From the NCBI RefSeq assembly GCF_043290135.1, contig NC_134700.1, positions 163,022,053-163,086,052 on the forward strand: a stretch of DNA of 64,000 nucleotides. Reading direction: 5' to 3'. Both the position numbers and the translations under genes were made by a program. Shown here piece after piece: positions 9,131 through 23,269 of this stretch; within the stretch, counting starts at the first letter, position 1; every line of letters starts with the position of its first letter. Source of the DNA: Rhipicephalus microplus. Taxonomy: Eukaryota; Arthropoda; Arachnida; Ixodida; Ixodidae. The notes under the pieces were generated by a model. It did no database searches and was not told the DNA's origin. It saw only the letters and a list, made by a program, of their open reading frames with translations.

Positions 9131-12029
9131 CAAAGCTGTGACTTTTGCATGTGTCTTTAATGGAAGAAAGGAAAAGTGCAATAGACAGATGATATCAGCG
9201 GCAGCGCAAAACATAGAAAGCACACAGAACTTCCGGAGAGAAGCGATGTCTACAGAGGGCACAGTAAACGTTTCGTTCTCTCTAGTTTTGCGTTGTGCAG
9301 AAATAAAAAATTGAAGGTAGCACCACAGGTCGTGCGCTCAAACCCTGAGTTAGAATCCTCGTCAAATACTTTCCTGCTTTGAGGAAGATGAAACTCATGT
9401 CTATACACTATCCCTAACATTCCCTTTAGCAGTCTGAAGGCTACATTGTTCCTTAGCCAAAAAGAAGAAAGATTAGGTACTCCACATGTATTTATCCACG
9501 TCGCGTCGTCTGTTCAGCATCTTTATGGTGTCTGCTTGCAATAAAGCGAACAGACAGCGAAAACAACATAGCTGCACCAGTTGCAGCTGGTGCCCTCCAC
9601 TTTGATTTTTCTTCGTCATCGTGGGTTCTGTGACTCGTAAGTTACAAACTGATGCTTGCATTTGCTTTGGAATAATGTGCTAATGCTTTGACATTGAGGT
9701 ATTCGTGACCGTTTCTCTGTAATTCTAGGATCAAATATCAAATTTTCGGCTCGTTAGGATGATCAGGCGCGGCTGAACAACAGCACACCTCACAAACCAA
9801 GACAAATTGGACTTTATGCTCTGTCCTAAGTCTGCGATAGCACAAAACGATATGTGGATTCACCATTGATTCGTTGCTGCCACCGCAAGAGACGAGTACC
9901 AAGTGCAAGTTCAGGTCAGTAAGAGCGTGGTCGCATCTGCATGAACGCTTCTATGTTGATATGTAACCACATTTTTACTACCGTTTCTTGATACTGCGAT
10001 TAAAATATTAAACATACTATGAAGAATAGCACAAACAATTTGTCCGGCATAGATGTGAAGTATTTCGTGGCAGGAAACCGCAACTATGTCTAAACCCTGT
10101 CAATTAGAGGTTAATCAAGAAGTATGTTTTGCTACGAAAGCGTGTGCCTTGCCTAAACCCCGTTGCCTTGGTAGGGATGAGATCTAAGACACAGAGTGCA
10201 GACGGTGGCTTCAGCCAAAGGTATTCGGGACTGAGGATCCGACTGGCTTTTTATACTGGTTAGACTCGGTGGGCTGCCTGGAAAAAAAATGAAGCTAGAA
10301 CACAACTATACCGAGAATCACAAGTGCTACGTTATGTAGTCCAGCTGCAACCTAACAAATTGTAGCGTTAGATGAGACTTGCCATATGTGTGCAACTACC
10401 CTCAGAGCTCTTTCAAGTACCCCCTGGTTACCAGTTTCCAGCTGTGGCAGAACGTCCCGTTGAAATTAACTCTATTTTGGCGGCCTAGAGATGCCTGACA
10501 TTGCGTATGCGAGCTTTGTGCGCTTGATGTTTGTCTACTTAGGCCGCCTAAATTATCGTATTCGAAAAGAAAAAAAAAAAACTAAGTACAGACCGTGCTT
10601 CACATTGGCCCGGACAAACATTGGTACTTTTTGACTAGGTTGACGCAGCACCTTTCATCGGCGCGTGCCCTTGTCTAAAGCAGTCTAAAGAGCAAAAATA
10701 AAAACAAAAAGTGACCAGAATAATGTCAATGTTGAAAGAGCGCTTGCGTAAGCACCCTTTGTATTTTTAGCTACCACCACAGCAGTGCGCCAGACCGGCT
10801 GGCAAGGAGTTTGTAAGCGATGACATTTATTTACGAACAGTCCAAATCCTCTTTCGCTAAGAGGCAGTAATTCTTTGGCCTTTGAACGGATGTTACCCCC
10901 GGTTCCCGCCGAAGAAACACGCACAAAGCCACGAATTCTCTGCGAACTCGCAGCAAGCTTATCCGTTCTGCTAAATCATGCAGGTGGGGGAAAAGTGCGC
11001 TTTTGAAATTTTCAGTTCGTGCCTTACTGCCCCAGGTTTAACCGGCGGAGGCGAGCCAGCGGCACGCAGTTTTCAGTAAAATCTTTGTTTATTTCGCAAA
11101 TATAGTGCGTCGCTTCGAAATTCGAGCATTTTCAGAAAAGTAACTCGCGTACCACAACCCCACCAGATTCGGTGCATCACTTGGCCTGCGAAGACGGCAG
11201 ATGAGTACAGCACTTACACTCAACTTATCATATCAGTGCTGTGGCTCAAAGCTATCGCACCAAATATTTCGAGGCAGAAAAAAATGTTTCAAATAAACGT
11301 TATGAACTCGCAGTTGTCATGACTGTGCAATAAGGATTGGTTGGAAGAGAAAACAAGAGAATTACAAAATACCCGTAATGGTCCGATTCGACTAATGGTG
11401 TCCATAGACCTCCACGTTAATTTTTTTGCAGGTACTCTCCTGGCCTTTGATGCATACGCTTAACATCACTAGAAAGCGAGAGCTGTCTCATTTTTCTGCT
11501 CATCCGGTGTAATGATCTTCCCCATGCTTCTCTCCGAATGCTTTCTGCGTATCACCTGGCTTTCCATTCATAGCGTCCGTTCATTATCAGCCTGCCTTTG
11601 GCGAATCTACGATGTCACGCGACGACGCCACATTTGAGTGTTATTGTGACTTCATAATGACGCCCCATGGACACCACGACACGTGCCATCATATGGTTAT
11701 TCCATAACGTGACTATGATTTCTTTTGTGTCACTCGTGTTTGTCGTCGATGCCACGGGACTATATGCTCGACGTTATCGTGCGTTTGATGAGACCCTTTC
11801 AGCATCCCGATGACTCCGGTAAGGCACACCACAATGCAATCAACTTGCTGTGCAAGCAAGCAGCACTTGGATTCAATCAAAGCACTAGATAAAGCCCTGA
11901 TCTACGGGAACGTTGTTGTGACACCTTCAGCATGATGAAGGTGGGACAGGGATGTCACCGTGCGCGGAACAGGAGCAGTCGTCGTACTGAAAAATTGATG
12001 CGGCGTTCTGCTGCGCTGTTGTCAAGAGG
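9131..12029. other. Intergenic stretch, nothing supported
   Basis: About 2.9 kb with short open frames only (the longest, 79 codons, at 10685-10924 minus), no domain motifs and no repeat I could match elsewhere in the window. There are a few poly(A) runs (about 10568-10580). Confidence 0.6.
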
Positions 12030-12293
12030 TTGTTGATTGATTGATATGCGTTGTTTGGCATTCCGAAACCACCATATGATTATGAAAGACGCTTTAGTGG
12101 GGACCTCCGCAAATTTCGACTATCTGGAGTTGTTTAACGACTCCCCTGGGGCTCTGTAGCACGAAAATATCGACATACGGGCCTACAGCATTTTCGCTTC
12201 CATCGAAAATGCAGTCATTGCAACCGGGTTTCAATCCAGTGACCTGCGGGTCAGCGGCTGCGTACCTTAGCCACAAGGACACATTGGCGGGGC
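12030..12293 (-). repeat. Ruka-like tRNA-derived SINE, old full-length copy
   Basis: Matches the 42645-42893 SINE over its whole length but with many substitutions (tgattgattgatatg, accaccatatgattatgaaagacgc, acgggcctac, gacctgcgggtcagcggctgcgtaccttagcc). The tRNA-like head (A box about 12265-12280, B box ggtttcaatcc about 12224-12235) is on the minus strand. Divergence marks this as the oldest SINE copy in the window. Flanking duplication not visible. Confidence 0.85.
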
Positions 12294-13214
12294 GTCAAAG
12301 GGACGGTCTTATGCTAGGTGGCTGCTTGTCGGTTAGAGTCTCGTTTCTGACTGAGACGGTGGTAACAGTGCGGGATCTCCAATTGGAATACACTTGAGAA
12401 GCACGGTCTGCTGAGTGAGTTGGTAGCTGATCCTATCTCAATAGTGAAGTCTTTTTCTGCTCATCTAACAGGTGCTTGAGCACGTCTTCATGTAAACAAT
12501 TGTACATGTCTATTACAACAAATTCGCAGTTGTTATTGGACGCTGTGTTTAGTTCTAACCCTTTTGTGCTTCCTTTTTTTTCGCAAACCACCGTAAAACT
12601 AAGATTTCAATACGTTAGGTTAATCTTTTGTATCTGCACGGGACAATTTACTTCCCAATTAAGCCACTACATTTGATAAGAGGCTTAGGTGAATTACACG
12701 AGATGTCTTATGTAAAAGCTATTACAGAAAAAATTAGAGCTTGAAATAAAATGACATTACGCGTAGGTGGTTGAAAGATGTTAGTTAAAGGTGGGCGCAA
12801 CTTTGCAAGATGAGCGAGCAACTACCCGTTCTTGCTGCCTCTTTTTCACAAGATATAAGCAACATGTATATTCTGAAAAATATAAAATATCACACCTGGT
12901 ACAGTTCAACGCTTTCGCGCTAAATAAAAAAAACGTTGACTGGAATAAAGCGTACAATCCAAAACAACAGATGAAGCATACGAATAATTCATTGTTTTAT
13001 TCGCGAAAATATATCATGAACGCTTTCCCCTAATTACAATAAAAAATTGAAGCGATCTCGTAAACCTTGGAATACGAATCATTCCCTCAAATAATTAGGA
13101 AGAAAAACAAGTTGTTTGAAAATGTTTATGTACATGTTACCCCAAAGGCTGGGAGGCGTTCGGACAAAAAAAAAATCAAACTACCTATTTTCTTCGTAAT
13201 GCTAAAAAACGTAT
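12294..13214. other. AT-rich stretch, nothing supported
   Basis: Short open frames without domain motifs; no RNA gene or matched repeat. Confidence 0.55.
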
Positions 13215-14198
13215 TTGCATAATTTTTTCAATCACCACAATTCTAAACTAGCAATTGTGCTAAAAAATGAGCCCTTAATTTGTTCCACTTCTGATGAGGA
13301 AGTCGCCACGTTAACATTAAATGATCAACCTTTGTATGGTGATGATTGGGCTGAAGCGTTAAATGAATTATTTACCACTATAAATACCAGTTGTCACCAC
13401 TCAAAAGCTGCGAACGCTATTAGAAAAATGACAGTAGTCTTTACCTGAAACCTACAAGTTCATCTGACGTGCAAACTCTCTTCACTTCGTTTAAAACTAG
13501 CTTGGCTCAGGGGATTGACGACTTACAAATAAGGTCGATAAAGTACACGGCAGATTTAACTGAACAGTTTTTTGCCCATTAAGCAACATGTATATTCTTA
13601 GCTGTATAGCTTAGCTTTTTCTGCGGGCACAATATCACAAAAATGCAATGTTCGAAAGTCAACGTCATTTTCAAAGGCAGAGACAAAGCCAGCCTCATCA
13701 AGTGTCGTCCTATTTCCATACTCCCAGTGTTCTCTAAAGGACTGTAAAAGTTCTTGCACGCAAAAATTTACAACTTCGTAAACAACTTTGACTTTATGAA
13801 TACATGTCAGTATGAACTCCGCAATGGTATGTCCAATGAACTCATTTTATTAACCCAAAAAGAAATATTTGTGCAGGTTTTTCAAAAGCAGCAGTTTGGT
13901 ATTGGTGTATACTTGGATATTCGAAAGCGTTCGATTGGTTACACCATGACTCAGTACTAGAAAAACTTGATAGTTATGGAATGGGAGTTATACCACTCTC
14001 GCTATCAACTTATGACCTGCAGCACCGCAGGCAATGTGTGCGGATAGTTGATAACATATCGTCTAAAAAAACTTCGAGCACAACATAACCTCAATCGTAG
14101 TACTCTAAGGCTACGCCTGTTATTTTTATGCGTAATAGATATTGCTAAAATTACTTCCCAACAAAAGTACGTCCTCTATGCAGATAATTTAGCATTTT
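13215..14198 (+). pseudogene. Decayed CR1-like LINE reverse transcriptase
   Basis: RT landmarks appear in order but in shifting frames. 13215-13448 is a pre-RT segment (LNDQPLYGDDWAEALNELF). Near 13690 is KCRPISILPVFSK (RT motif RPIS). At 13754-13960 is GVYLDIRKRSIG, equivalent to FLDF(R/K)KAFD with the acidic residue kept, and about 14172-14200 is YVLYADN, the YADD box with the last Asp lost. Numerous stops and frameshifts make it non-functional. CR1/L2-type is suggested by the RPIS(I/L)LPV..K block; I cannot exclude Jockey. The composite repeat copy 2 begins right at its 3' end. Confidence 0.8.
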
Positions 14199-16070
<1,872 letters not shown>

Positions 16071-18722
16071 TACTAACAGAGAGCTCGAAACTATCCAGTC
16101 AGTTGTCAATAAGCGCCTTGAAAGTTTAATTTAGGCACAAGGAGTGTTCTTACTTCTTTAGATTTTATTTTCACTAAAACATAAGCAGTATTTTTCTCAC
16201 CAAAACATTCTCGACGCGAAATGACACACGCAATCATTCTTGGTAAGTCAGCTATTGATAATGCACATTGCATAAAAACAATGGGTGTATACTTCCATTA
16301 CAATAAGTTCCATATGTTCCATTACCATATATGACCAAACAACTTTCTACGTGTCTTGGCGCCTTTGCCAAACTACGTACACTTCTAGTGTCATATACAA
16401 CCATTAAAATTTATACTTATGACACTTCATTTATGACACTTCTAGTGTCATATACAACCATTAAAAATTTATATTTATGTCTTAAAATTTGCTGCTTTCT
16501 AATCTGCGTCATAACCACTTCATTCGATATATATCCCCTGCACACACCTGAAAAAAAAGGCTATTCAACAAAGAGCCGGCCTACCATACGATACTCATAC
16601 GAAGGAATTGTTCACCAGGTTACATTTTACCTCCATGCTGAGTCTTTACTCGTGCACCTTGTCTATTAGATATAGTGTTCAAGGAATAATGAACAAATAT
16701 TACTTGCCCTAGCTTAGTTAAAAACAGAACACCCCTGCATGATCCGCGTGAGAATGAACTCCGGCAAGTACCATTTTCAAAAAACAAGTACAGTGAGTAA
16801 ATCGTTCGATATATCCTTCGCGTATTGTTACATATGTTCTCCCAACAAACAATAAAAATGAGAAAACTTATCTACGGAAGTGAGTTGCAACAAAATAATA
16901 AATAATGGCATCAAATGCTTCATTTCATGTCACTGTTTTTTGTCTGCTTGTGTTACTGGTGTTACACTGACGGACAACTTTAAAAAATGTGGAGCAAATT
17001 TCACGAACTGTTTTTTCTTTTTCATGTTTCAAAGCTATATTTGTATTTTCTTGTTTTTTCTTTATGTGTGTACCGATCATAGCAGGTATATTTATTTTTT
17101 ACATGCCGATTTCTGCACTTCCTGGGATAATAAATATTCTACATGTACTTTTGTGTATTATCTCTCTTTTCTGTATGCCTTGTATAGAAGGCCTGAATTT
17201 TTGTCAAGTGGGAATCGCCATTTTTCGTTCGGGGCTTCCTTCATTTTATATGAAAATTTATTGAAATTGAGTTTAAACATGAACCTTTTGAAATAACAGC
17301 GTGGGCAGCGTGCAGGGTGGCGGGACAGTTCACATGCCGACTGCCCAAGAGGCATCTGGCATCATTCTCTTGACATGAGAATAGTGTTAATCGTTGCTGA
17401 TAGCAGGCTAGGTCTGCATCATTAACCAAAAAAAATGAAAAGCTGTTGATACACCTGATTTCTGAATGATAGCTTAGAGCGAGAAAGCTATGGTTGAACG
17501 CATCATGAAATGAAATTTTTAGGCTTTTAAGTTAATTTTATGGCAATGAAAAATATTCTCTATGGTGGCACACGGTTGGTGATTTCATCTGCGTCCATAA
17601 TATATGAACATAATGTGCCTAATACAACTATTACCTTATACTGTCATGAAGAAACAAGTTTTATGAGAGCATTACTTCTCTATACATTCGACCCAAGTCC
17701 AGTTGGAAACTGCATTTTGCATGGAAGCTATTTGCTCAACTCATCATTTCTATAAGGTTTGATGCTTCAAAGTAATCACTGCCTCGATCGCTTTGTACCT
17801 ATTGTAGGCGCCTTTGCACCACTCATGGCTCCATTAAAATTATGTTTTCGAATATCATTGCATAATTACGTTGGTAGAATACCAGCGGAATAAATCTGTT
17901 TTAACCGTTTTAACCACATGTTCGCGTCGCTTTCGGCCATCTTTATTTCTCTCTGCTGTTTCAAAGTTGCGCGGTCATCCATCAGATGGCCCATAATATG
18001 CGGCATTGGATGTTATAGTTTTTAGGAAACGTTCGCTCAGTTTAACAGAACATCGGAGGAAAGAAATCATGCGGCGGGGGATCTGTTTTTCTTTCTCATC
18101 TACGCCGGAAGGAAACAGCCTGAACTGCCTTCCTCGCTTCTTGGCTATGCTAGGCGGCCTTTCTTGTCTGCCTTTATTTTACTCTTTCTTTCTCTTTCTA
18201 TCATTTTTATCTGCATTTTGTCGTTGTTTCTTTCTATTTATTTTTTCTGCATTTGTTTTTTATCTTGCTCCCTTTTTTCTACCTCTCTGTGTCTCTTTCT
18301 ATTCCATTTTCTGTAATTCTATCTTTATTTTTTATTTATTTCTCTCTCTCACTCTCTGCCTTTTCAATGGCCCATCCGTGTTATTGCATTCCATGCGAGA
18401 TGTCCAATCGGCACAGCAGAAAAGCATGGGCTGAGTGCAAGCATTCCGGAAGCGAAGCAGAAGTTGGAGAGGATGAAGTTGGCGCCTCACAAGACGAATT
18501 TTCTCTTCGGGGATGAGATTCTTTTAGACATGTGATTGGTTAAGGCTACATATCACACTGCGCCGTAGAAAACTACACGAATAAGATACTCGGCAACCTA
18601 CAACGCGAAACTCCATGTGGCGAAACTTTTTTATATCTCAATTTTGCCTTCGGAGATAAGATTCTTTCGAAGTTGTGGTTTGTTAGAGCTACTGTAAATA
18701 AATATTAGGGAACGAACCTAGC
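16071..18722. other. AT-rich intergenic stretch with a local duplication
   Basis: A ~57-bp segment containing acacttctagtgtcatatac is duplicated in tandem at about 16378-16493. A pyrimidine-rich low-complexity run lies at about 18170-18360. The 138-codon frame at 16880-17296 is Cys/Phe/Tyr-rich with no domain motif and looks like translated AT-rich DNA. No gene supported. Confidence 0.55.
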
Positions 18723-18990
18723 GTTAGGCACATCATAGTTGAAATAAAGAAGAATGAATAGATATGGACATGGCAAGTAGTGAGTAGGCAGTATAAGCGT
18801 TGGTCATGAGGGTAACTGACTGGATTTCAAGAGAAGGCAACCGAGTGAAAGGAGGAACAAGAAATTAAGTGGACATATTTGAATGGTTTGCAAGTATAAC
18901 GTGGCAGCAGAAAGCACAAGACCAGGCTGATTGGCGCAACATGCGAGAAGTCCTTGCCCGGCAGTGGCTGAATGTAATGATGATGATAAT
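18723..18990 (+). mobile_element. 3' end of an RTE-type LINE, decayed
   Basis: Aligns with the end of the full-length RTE at 47.38-47.63 kb: atggacatgg, actggatttc..gagaaggcaaccg, gcacaagaccaggctgattggcgcaacatg (in pieces), ggcagtggctgaatg and a short (ATG)n tail. Stops interrupt the frame, so this is an old truncated copy. Confidence 0.8.
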
Positions 18991-21960
18991 TACCGATTGG
19001 AAACGGAAGCTGCTTTCTATATCTCCGCACCCTGTCTAACGGATTCATAAAAAAGAAAAAAAAAACTTTCATTTTAGCGCTCCGATAGGACAAGGAAGAT
19101 TTGGTACATTCTTTGTTTCCTTAAGCATTAGTACTTTGCGTTGAAGAATTAGGCTCTTATTCTAACCGCTATGACAAGACGTGAAGCGGTGGATATTATG
19201 GGCACCCAGATATTACACCTAATGTTTTCATTTAAGCATTAACTATAATGCCCTAGAGTGAAACGGTCACCGCTGCCACGTGATCTTGGTGAGACCTTCA
19301 AAATCCTTTTTTTAAATATTTGAGAGCAATTAGGCAATGCAATGAGCTCGTTTGCTAGGTATGACAGGTTGTTTAGTGTACAAGTTTTCTAGGCATCTCG
19401 CAGTCTTGAAAAACAGTTGCGTTTCTCACACTTTGAATGGAGTCATACTTAAGCCACGTGATTCAAAAATGTGTCTATATATGCATGGGTTGAGGGGTTG
19501 ACAGTTCATGCGCTTTCATTTACATTTTGTCACGTAAAGTCCTTCTAAACAAGGCTTACGGCTGTCTTATGAGCAGTATCTTTATTCTGCCATGTACGTG
19601 TAGTAGCCGCACATAAAAGAACACATAAAAATGCACCTAACAAAGGCTTATGTCATGCATTTCTTCTTCGTGTTTACACGCTTTTTTTAGGCGCTGCTAG
19701 AATGCATAAATTAAAGCTTGTCCGCTCTGCCATTACTTTGGAGTACATACTTGCATGCAGCCTTTGCATGCGTGCGCACGGAGTTAGTTGCGTTTTCTGC
19801 GAGGAAAGAAGGGATGGCGCCAGCAGTCTCTCGATTTGAGTTAGTGTCCTCCCTAAATTAGGTTCCTTGGGTGTTTCTGAACTGCTGAGCTACCTTTTAC
19901 GTTCCTTGATTTGCGGCTTGTTTTACTGTCTGGAAACTGTTGCATTCTGCCTATTCACTTACAGTTCAGTCTGACGCAGAAGTTTATTTTGTTCACGTTA
20001 TGTTTTACATGACCATTTGATGAACATCATTATTTGCCTGCATATGTTCCTCGACTGTTCATACTGCCACGCTGTCTTGGGGGCAGAAGAAGAGAGCTTA
20101 AAAGTCTCATTCAACTCCGACGTGGCCAGGCTACGCTTTTACTAATGAACTTCAGTAGCGCATACAGGTATTTTGCGAAACGCACCACCAAAGATTACTT
20201 GGAGGCATGTAATTTAGACCCCTTTCTTTTGGTCACGACGATCTTGACTGAGAACAGCTGTGGCACCGACGTGACTATAGTCGCCTAGGCGCCAATCGCC
20301 AGTTAGGAGAACCCAAGGGGGTAAAGCTCCCCAGTCTCCAGTCCCGCTTTAGGGACTACTCCCATACGTCGACGTAGGCACTCATGGAAATTGTATGTCG
20401 AAACCCACCATTACTTCGAACCCTACCGAGTTGTTCATCGCCATGGTGAAGTTAACCACGATGTTGTGCCAGCATAAACATTGCATTTTTTCTCGTAGGC
20501 TAAGCTCCTTGGATGTGGTTCACGTCTCTAGGTTGAATCCGCTTCATTCGCGTTCACTGCAAGTCACGAACGTGGTGATGAGGAACTTACCTTTAGGACT
20601 ATTGTGCATTTTTTTCTCGTTTCTTTTCATATCGCCCTTGTGCTTCTCAACGTACACAAACATTTTTGGACACCTTCCAGTATTTTAGGGGCATTCAAAT
20701 GATGCTTATTTATTCTTTGGAGAAAGAGGGTAATGCCAAGCCGTGTTGGCGGCAAAAGAATAGAGCGTAGAAGAGAGTGGCGGCTGTAGAAGAGTAAAAA
20801 ATCGTTCGCATAGAGTCTCTCGTTCCTCTTGCGGCAATATGTAGCACGCTCGTACTTCGAAACTCTATTTGACCTGTTTGCTGCTGCTTAACTGTTATGC
20901 GAGATCATAGTTAGGGGCCAGAACTCACATTCTGTTCCCATGTATCTTAAAAAACTTGCAATTTTTTTAATTAGGCATTATTTATAAACGGTTCTTTTAA
21001 CAGCCGGATATAATGCGGCTGGGCAGCACAATGTTTGAAAAATAATAACAGTATAGAGATCTTTTGAACTGTTCTTTCACAAATAGTCTGTCCGCTTGCC
21101 TGAGCATTGGGTCATACTAATAGAACATTTGAAGCAAAGGTAAATATTATTGTTGTTGGCAACAAAGAATGTTTTAATTGGAAGCGGGTGCACAAGCATA
21201 TCTCCCTCTTTTTTTTGCTCTACCAGCACTGTGTCTACTCAGTTCAAAACAATTCATCTCGGTCAAAGAATTCATCTTGAACATATATCTTATACTGGCG
21301 AAATATTCGGGTAGTAGTGCACAGGGGGCCATGAAACTGCTTTAGCCAAATGGCTTGACCAATTTTTTCGCGGCGACCACGCTGGACGAGACGGAGCGTT
21401 GATGGCGAAGGTTTTTCGCATCACCAGTAGTTAGAAAATAGCTCGGTGGAGAGCGATGTTCAAAACGAGATTGTGCAAATCTGCATTTCAGACCGGAAAA
21501 TATGTAGAAATAATAATAGCAAGGCTGTATTAGTGTCAGTCATCATTGTCAATGTGTCAACTTCACCTCATCGATGGCATCTCTGCCGGGTTGGAAAAAA
21601 TCCTAGGCTGATGTGCAAGAGCAAACCTTTTTAGAAAATTGCCTCTGTCGTCTTAGTTCCGTTAAGTGTATGAATGCGCTTTCTTCCACATGATACATTC
21701 TCCAAGGCGTTCTTTCCCGCCTCATTATGCGTGCGCTTGGGACGTAATGGGTAGACCATCGGTAGCCTGCACTACTATTGGCTAAATGCAGAAGCTGCAA
21801 GTTTCGTTTATATTAATACATGACAGCCGTCACAAAGCGGCTACATGAAAGAAGAGGACGAAGTCAGTTTTGCTTGATGCTGGATTGGCGCCATCTTGCT
21901 AGCCGAGTTCTGTGCATTTTGAATATATTATTAAGAAAGCTACTCGCAATAATATATATA
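18991..21960. other. Intergenic stretch, nothing supported
   Basis: No domain-bearing frame, RNA gene or matched repeat seen. The 97- and 84-codon frames (20395-20688, 20034-20288, plus) have no recognisable motif. Confidence 0.55.
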
Positions 21961-22145
21961 TATTACAGCGAAAGCTGTTATGAGATCACAGCTCGGATCA
22001 CACGCAGTTGTCCGCCGTCGCCGGTGTCCGTAACCACATCACGTGTAACTAAAAAAAATCTGGCACCAATGACACAGTGAGGCTTGAACCCGGGTGCCAG
22101 CCCAGTATTCTACCACTGAGCAACACCGGTGCTTGTGGCTTGTTG
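21961..22145 (-). repeat. SINE-like repeat with tRNA-Gly-like head
   Basis: On the minus strand an A-box-like ttgctcagtggtagaat (about 22107-22123) is followed by a B-box-like gggttcaagcc (22081-22091). Spacing is about 33 bp, shorter than in a real tRNA, so this is a SINE head, not a tRNA gene. The A-box part resembles tRNA-Gly. Downstream (lower coordinates) is aaaaaaaa-containing body sequence. Family not known to me. Confidence 0.55.
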
Positions 22146-22769
22146 TCAATCTTGCCCTAAGCAGGCTTGATGTCACAAAAGCAATCGCGTTATTACGACT
22201 TATACAGCGTTTTAAAACATCAAAAGAACAACCAGTCGTCGCACAATGCGAATAGCGTAACGAGTGGGACGTCCAATGCTCCAAACAACTACAAAACTTG
22301 TTCTTGTTCCCCCATTAACTGTGGCGCATACCCATTTCAGCCATAAATCATCGTCGTCAGCGACTGCATGAACAATTGACACAAAATTCCTTGCAAATGT
22401 TTAGCGGATACGACGCTTCCCAGAATAATGACGAAAAATTGCATGGTGAATGTCAGCCTTCTACCGAAAAATTTATTAATAATGCCCTAGTGGGCATCAA
22501 GCAAGTGTGTCTGCAGTAGTTGTTCAATGAGTGTTTCGAAAATGCTCTGAAAGGCGAAAGGTTGATGCGACCAGCTGAGGAAGGAAGCCTTCAGAAGTCT
22601 GCTGCTTGAGAACGCAAGCGGCACTATCATGGCTTCCCCATCAGCAAGATTTAGGGTGCATGGAACCACACATACAAGTTAATGCAACGAATGTGCTCAC
22701 TTGATTAAGACACGGATGTGACTCACCGTCTGTGATGTTGAGCACAAAGCTGCCGCTTTGTCGACGGCA

Positions 22770-22905
22770 TGAGTGACATTCCTCTCTCTCTCCAACTTTT
22801 ATTCCCCTTACTCTCTCCCGAGTGCAAGGTAGCCTACCAGGCTCACCCATGGTTAACCTCCCTGCCTTTCTTTCATCCTTATTCTCTCACTATCTCTCTG
22901 AAAGG
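22770..22905 (-). repeat. Dispersed repeat fragment
   Basis: Pyrimidine-rich stretch with gtagcctaccaggctcaccc and ggttaacctccctgccttt. The reverse complement of 36390-36480 has the same blocks (gggtagccag..ggctaacctccctgtcttt). Two copies in opposite orientation support a dispersed family; type unknown. Confidence 0.55.
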
Positions 22906-23103
22906 CCGCTCTTCTAGCTTTCGCTGTGACTGTGCTGCGCCTTCCGCGCAGGCCTGGCGTTTTCATATATAATTGCCAACGTCTTGGTGCTCTCGCTATC
23001 ACTTCCTTATCTTGGTGTAAACTGAAATTAGTATGAGAGGGTAAGATGGTTTGACGAAGATGACTCGCTGGTCATAACATGAATAATGTCACAATCGCGT
23101 CGC

Positions 23104-23256
23104 TGCTTGATTGATTGATATGTGGGGTTTAACGTCTTAAATCCACCATATGATTATGAGAGACGCCGTAGTAGAGGGCTCCGGAAATTTTGACCACCTG
23201 GGGTTCTTTAACGTGCACCCAAATCTGAGCACACGGGCCTACATTTCCGCTTCCAT
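23104..23256 (-). repeat. Ruka-like SINE, 5'-truncated
   Basis: Has the SINE tail and body (tgattgattgatatgtgggg, gagagacgccgtagtagagg, acgtgcacccaaatctgagc) but lacks the tRNA head. It is flanked by identical 13-bp direct repeats acaatcgcgtcgc at 23091-23103 and 23257-23269, proving an insertion of an already truncated copy by LINE-type retrotransposition. Confidence 0.95.
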
Positions 23257-23269
23257 ACAATCGCGTCGC

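Noticed and set aside
16880..17296. 138-codon frame that could be a membrane protein
   Set aside because: Phe/Cys/Tyr-rich because the DNA is T-rich; no domain, splice site or conserved motif, and an overlapping frame is equally hydrophobic.
22081..22123. tRNA-Gly-like gene on the minus strand
   Set aside because: A and B boxes are only about 33 bp apart and no acceptor stem pairs, so it is a SINE head.
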